Below the pieces are notes generated by a model. It made no database searches. It had not been told where the DNA came from and saw only the letters and a list, made by a program, of their open reading frames with translations. 8,560 nucleotides of DNA from an uncultured Ruminococcus sp. Lineage in GTDB: Bacteria > Bacillota > Clostridia > Oscillospirales > Acutalibacteraceae. Below are positions 6,514 through 8,560 of the stretch, piece after piece (position 1 is the stretch's first letter; the number at the start of each line of letters is the position of its first letter). The position numbers and the translations under genes were made by a program. The stretch lies in NCBI GenBank assembly GCA_902773065.1, contig CACYDD010000393.1, positions 1 to 8,560 of the forward strand. The letters are read 5' to 3'.

Positions 6514-6628
6514 TGGTATGAGGAAGTTATTTTCCCTCTTGAGTTTTATTATGAAAGGCGTCTTTGACAAACTGACCCCGACTATTGAAGCCGATTTGAG
6601 CGTACCAACACCGCCACGTCAAATAATT

Positions 6629-6656
6629 CCACACTCCACTCTCCACACTCCACACT
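6629..6656. repeat. Four-copy 7-bp tandem repeat (CCACACT) after dnaE
   Basis: On the plus strand there are four consecutive 7-mers: CCACACT, CCACTCT, CCACACT, CCACACT; the second copy carries a change. The array ends 21 bp downstream of the dnaE stop codon. The rest of the 205-bp dnaE-lipoprotein gap (6473-6677) holds no convincing gene or terminator. Such short GTGGAGT-type arrays occur in intergenic DNA of gut Clostridia, but I cannot confirm a named element. Confidence 0.6.
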
Positions 6657-6677
6657 TTCCAAGTGGAACTCTTCAGC

Positions 6678-8560
6678 TTATTTTACAAGTGACACGTTTT
6701 TATCGCCGATTCTGCGGCGCAGTTCTTTGATCATGACATAGTTGGGGTCAATTCTCATGGATGCAGGTGCTCTCCATAATTTTTTTGATTCGGTAAAATA
6801 AATATACAAAGGCTCGTTTCCGTCAAAGATATCAATGATCTGCATCGCTCTTTTGTATTCAGTACAGCTGTCGTTGGCGATCCGCAAATATAATCCTCTC
6901 GGTGTATTTTTACTCACAGGCTTCACTTTGCTTTCGGCATCACTGATGTTTTTCGGGATCGGCAGGACTTTATCGCATAAGATCTGAGGTGCTTCATCTT
7001 CACGCCTGCTAACTGTACCTACCACTCTTACTGCACTGCCCTCTGTGATCAATGCACCGTATTCATCAAAAGGCTTCGGGAACACAAGCATTTCCAACGC
7101 ACCGTATTTATCCTCAATTTCAACAAATGCCATGCGGCTGTTTGTTTTTGTTGTTTTCATTTTGATTTTTGCAATCATGCAAAGAATATCCACTTTTTTA
7201 CCATCGGGGTAAGAATCGTTTTCTTCGCTCACAATCTCATTCAGCCTGTCGGAATTCATCGCCTTTACCATTTCATCATAAACTGACATCGGATGACCGC
7301 TGAGATAAATGCCTGCGGTTTCCTTTTCCATACTAAGAAGCTCCGGTTGACTGAATTCCGCCGCATTCGGCAAATCGGGAGAATCCGAAAAGGAATCATC
7401 ATTTCCGAAAAAGTTCATCTGCCCCTCTATACTGCTTTTTTTCTCGTCGGCAACCTGATCCAGAAACTGATTTGCCGCCATCAGCATCTGCCGCCTGTTA
7501 GCTCCCAGTCCGTCAAGCGCACCGCATTTGATCAGATTTTCAAGTGCCCTTTTGTTCAGTTCCCTGCCGTAAACCCTGCGGATAAAATCGTAAAAGGAAA
7601 TATACTTTCCTTTTTCTCTTTGCGTTACGATTGAATCGATCAGTCCTCTGCCGAGATTCTTCACCGCCTTCAAACCGAAGCGAATACTGTTTCCGCTTAC
7701 AGCAAAGCCTGCATTGCTTTCGTTGACATTCGGCGGCAAAACAGAAATATTCCGCTTGGCACATTCATCAATATAAACTGCTACCTTACCGCTGTCACTT
7801 AGAACACTTGTCAGAAGTGCCGCCATATATTCACAAGGATAATAATATTTGACATAGGCTGTCTGGTAGGAAATATAGGCATAAGCGGCGGCATGGGCAC
7901 GATTAAAGGCATAGGAAGCAAAGCTTTCCATTTCTGAAAAAATATCAAGAGCTGTTTTTTCAGATATCCCCCTGCGGATACAGCCGTCAACAACCACATT
8001 GCCGTTTTCGTCCGTCAGACCATTAATAAAAATCTGTTTTTCCTCTTCCATCACGTGCTTTTTCTTTTTCGCCATCGCACGGCGCACAATATCTGCACGT
8101 CCGAGAGAATAGCCTGCAAGACTTCTGAATATCTGCATAACCTGTTCCTGATAGACAATACAGCCGTAGGTCACTTCAAGGATCGGTTTCAGAAGCGGGT
8201 GTTTGTAGGTGATTTTTTCGGGATGATGACGGTTTTCAATATATTTCGGTATGGAATCCATCGGTCCGGGACGGTACAGGGAAATCACTGCTATGATATC
8301 TTCAAGGCTTTCGGGACAAAGCCTTGTCAGGACGTTTTTCATTCCCTTTGATTCAAACTGGAATACGCCTTCGGTATCGGCTTTTGCATACATTTCAAAT
8401 ACCTTCGGATCATCATCCGGAATTTTTCTGACAGAAAACTCAGGATGATGCTGCCTTACCATTTGCTCGGCATAATGCAGAACCGTCAGGTTACGCAAAC
8501 CGAGAAAATCCATTTTGAGCAGACCGAGTTCATCAAGCTCCGTCATGGTAAACTGTGTCA
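6678..8560 (-). CDS. dnaE: DNA polymerase III alpha subunit, DnaE (partial, N-terminal half beyond window)
   Basis: Replicative DNA polymerase subunit acting with the beta clamp at the fork; in Firmicutes DnaE is thought to extend primers before hand-off to PolC. The frame is open to the right edge, so the first codons here are internal; 626 full codons of an expected 1,150 or so are present. LLKMDFLGLRNLTV near the start holds the third catalytic Asp (E. coli D555 equivalent); the other two lie outside. It continues with YRPGPMDSIPKYI, YGCIVYQEQVMQIF and GRADIVRRAMAKKK of the palm/fingers, ASYAFNRAHAAAYAYISYQTA, then a helix-hairpin-helix region (LGANRRQ). QMNFF (7421-7407) fits the QxxPhiF clamp-binding motif. 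An OB fold covers about residues 454-534 (SRMAFVEIEDKYGALEMLVFP) and a C-terminal domain ends RIGDKNVSLVK. No terminator follows the stop. Identification is secure. Confidence 0.97.
   Translation of the reverse strand, partial: TQFTMTELDELGLLKMDFLGLRNLTVLHYAEQMVRQHHPEFSVRKIPDDDPKVFEMYAKADTEGVFQFESKGMKNVLTRLCPESLEDIIAVISLYRPGPMDSIPKYIENRHHPEKITYKHPLLKPILEVTYGCIVYQEQVMQIFRSLAGYSLGRADIVRRAMAKKKKHVMEEEKQIFINGLTDENGNVVVDGCIRRGISEKTALDIFSEMESFASYAFNRAHAAAYAYISYQTAYVKYYYPCEYMAALLTSVLSDSGKVAVYIDECAKRNISVLPPNVNESNAGFAVSGNSIRFGLKAVKNLGRGLIDSIVTQREKGKYISFYDFIRRVYGRELNKRALENLIKCGALDGLGANRRQMLMAANQFLDQVADEKKSSIEGQMNFFGNDDSFSDSPDLPNAAEFSQPELLSMEKETAGIYLSGHPMSVYDEMVKAMNSDRLNEIVSEENDSYPDGKKVDILCMIAKIKMKTTKTNSRMAFVEIEDKYGALEMLVFPKPFDEYGALITEGSAVRVVGTVSRREDEAPQILCDKVLPIPKNISDAESKVKPVSKNTPRGLYLRIANDSCTEYKRAMQIIDIFDGNEPLYIYFTESKKLWRAPASMRIDPNYVMIKELRRRIGDKNVSLVK

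Noticed and set aside
6543..6570. TTGTCA-16-TAAAAC as a promoter for the lipoprotein gene
   Set aside because: The -10 matches only four of six consensus bases and the spacing is short. It is kept as a weak possibility in the gene entry, not as a feature.
6629..6656. CRISPR-like array
   Set aside because: The repeats are 7 bp and directly adjacent with no spacers, so this is a simple tandem repeat.
6518..6730. 70-codon plus-strand open frame across the dnaE-lipoprotein gap
   Set aside because: Its second half is made of the CCACACT repeat and antisense dnaE. It has no Shine-Dalgarno and would run head-on into dnaE. More likely non-coding.

Overview
The window looks like a chromosomal housekeeping region from a low-to-mid GC Gram-positive bacterium of the class Clostridia. 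A Ruminococcus-like member of the Oscillospiraceae is my best guess. That rests on the Gram-positive style of the DnaE C-terminus, the AGGAGG-type ribosome binding sites, a lipobox lipoprotein with a GLUG-like domain, and an HlyD-like protein placed directly before a YggS gene. The genus is inferred from gene content and protein style; no database was searched. Every gene I accept is on the minus strand, so transcription runs from high to low coordinates.

In transcription order, the window opens inside dnaE (DNA polymerase III alpha subunit; its 3' half, ending at 6678). About 205 bp of intergenic DNA follows, carrying a 7-bp tandem repeat and an AT-rich palindrome. Next is a single gene for a secreted lipoprotein with a GLUG/beta-helix-like domain (6472-4868), closed by a clear intrinsic terminator (4845-4804).

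A strong sigma-A-type promoter (4778-4750) then starts a second unit: a possible 24-residue leader peptide (4706-4632), a CorA-type divalent cation transporter with a TTG start (4613-3684), a uridine phosphorylase-like enzyme (3670-2909) and the tRNA dimethylallyltransferase miaA (2904-1957). The last three are packed with 4-13 nt gaps, so they are probably co-transcribed.

After miaA a second good promoter with an extended -10 (1938-1910) drives a third unit: an HlyD-like membrane-anchored protein (1873-557) and, overlapping it by 32 nt, the start of a YggS/PLPBP-family pyridoxal-phosphate protein that runs off the left edge. In many Firmicutes yggS sits at the head of a sepF-ylmG-ylmH-divIVA cell-division cluster, so that cluster may continue beyond position 1.

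I see no obvious new defence, mobile or biosynthetic system, and no tRNA, rRNA or CRISPR array. The most interesting candidate is the corA leader: a short ORF with a near-ideal ribosome binding site, followed by two mutually exclusive hairpins next to the corA ribosome binding site. This suggests translation-coupled control of the transporter. The orphan HlyD-like protein and the lipoprotein are the least characterised products.
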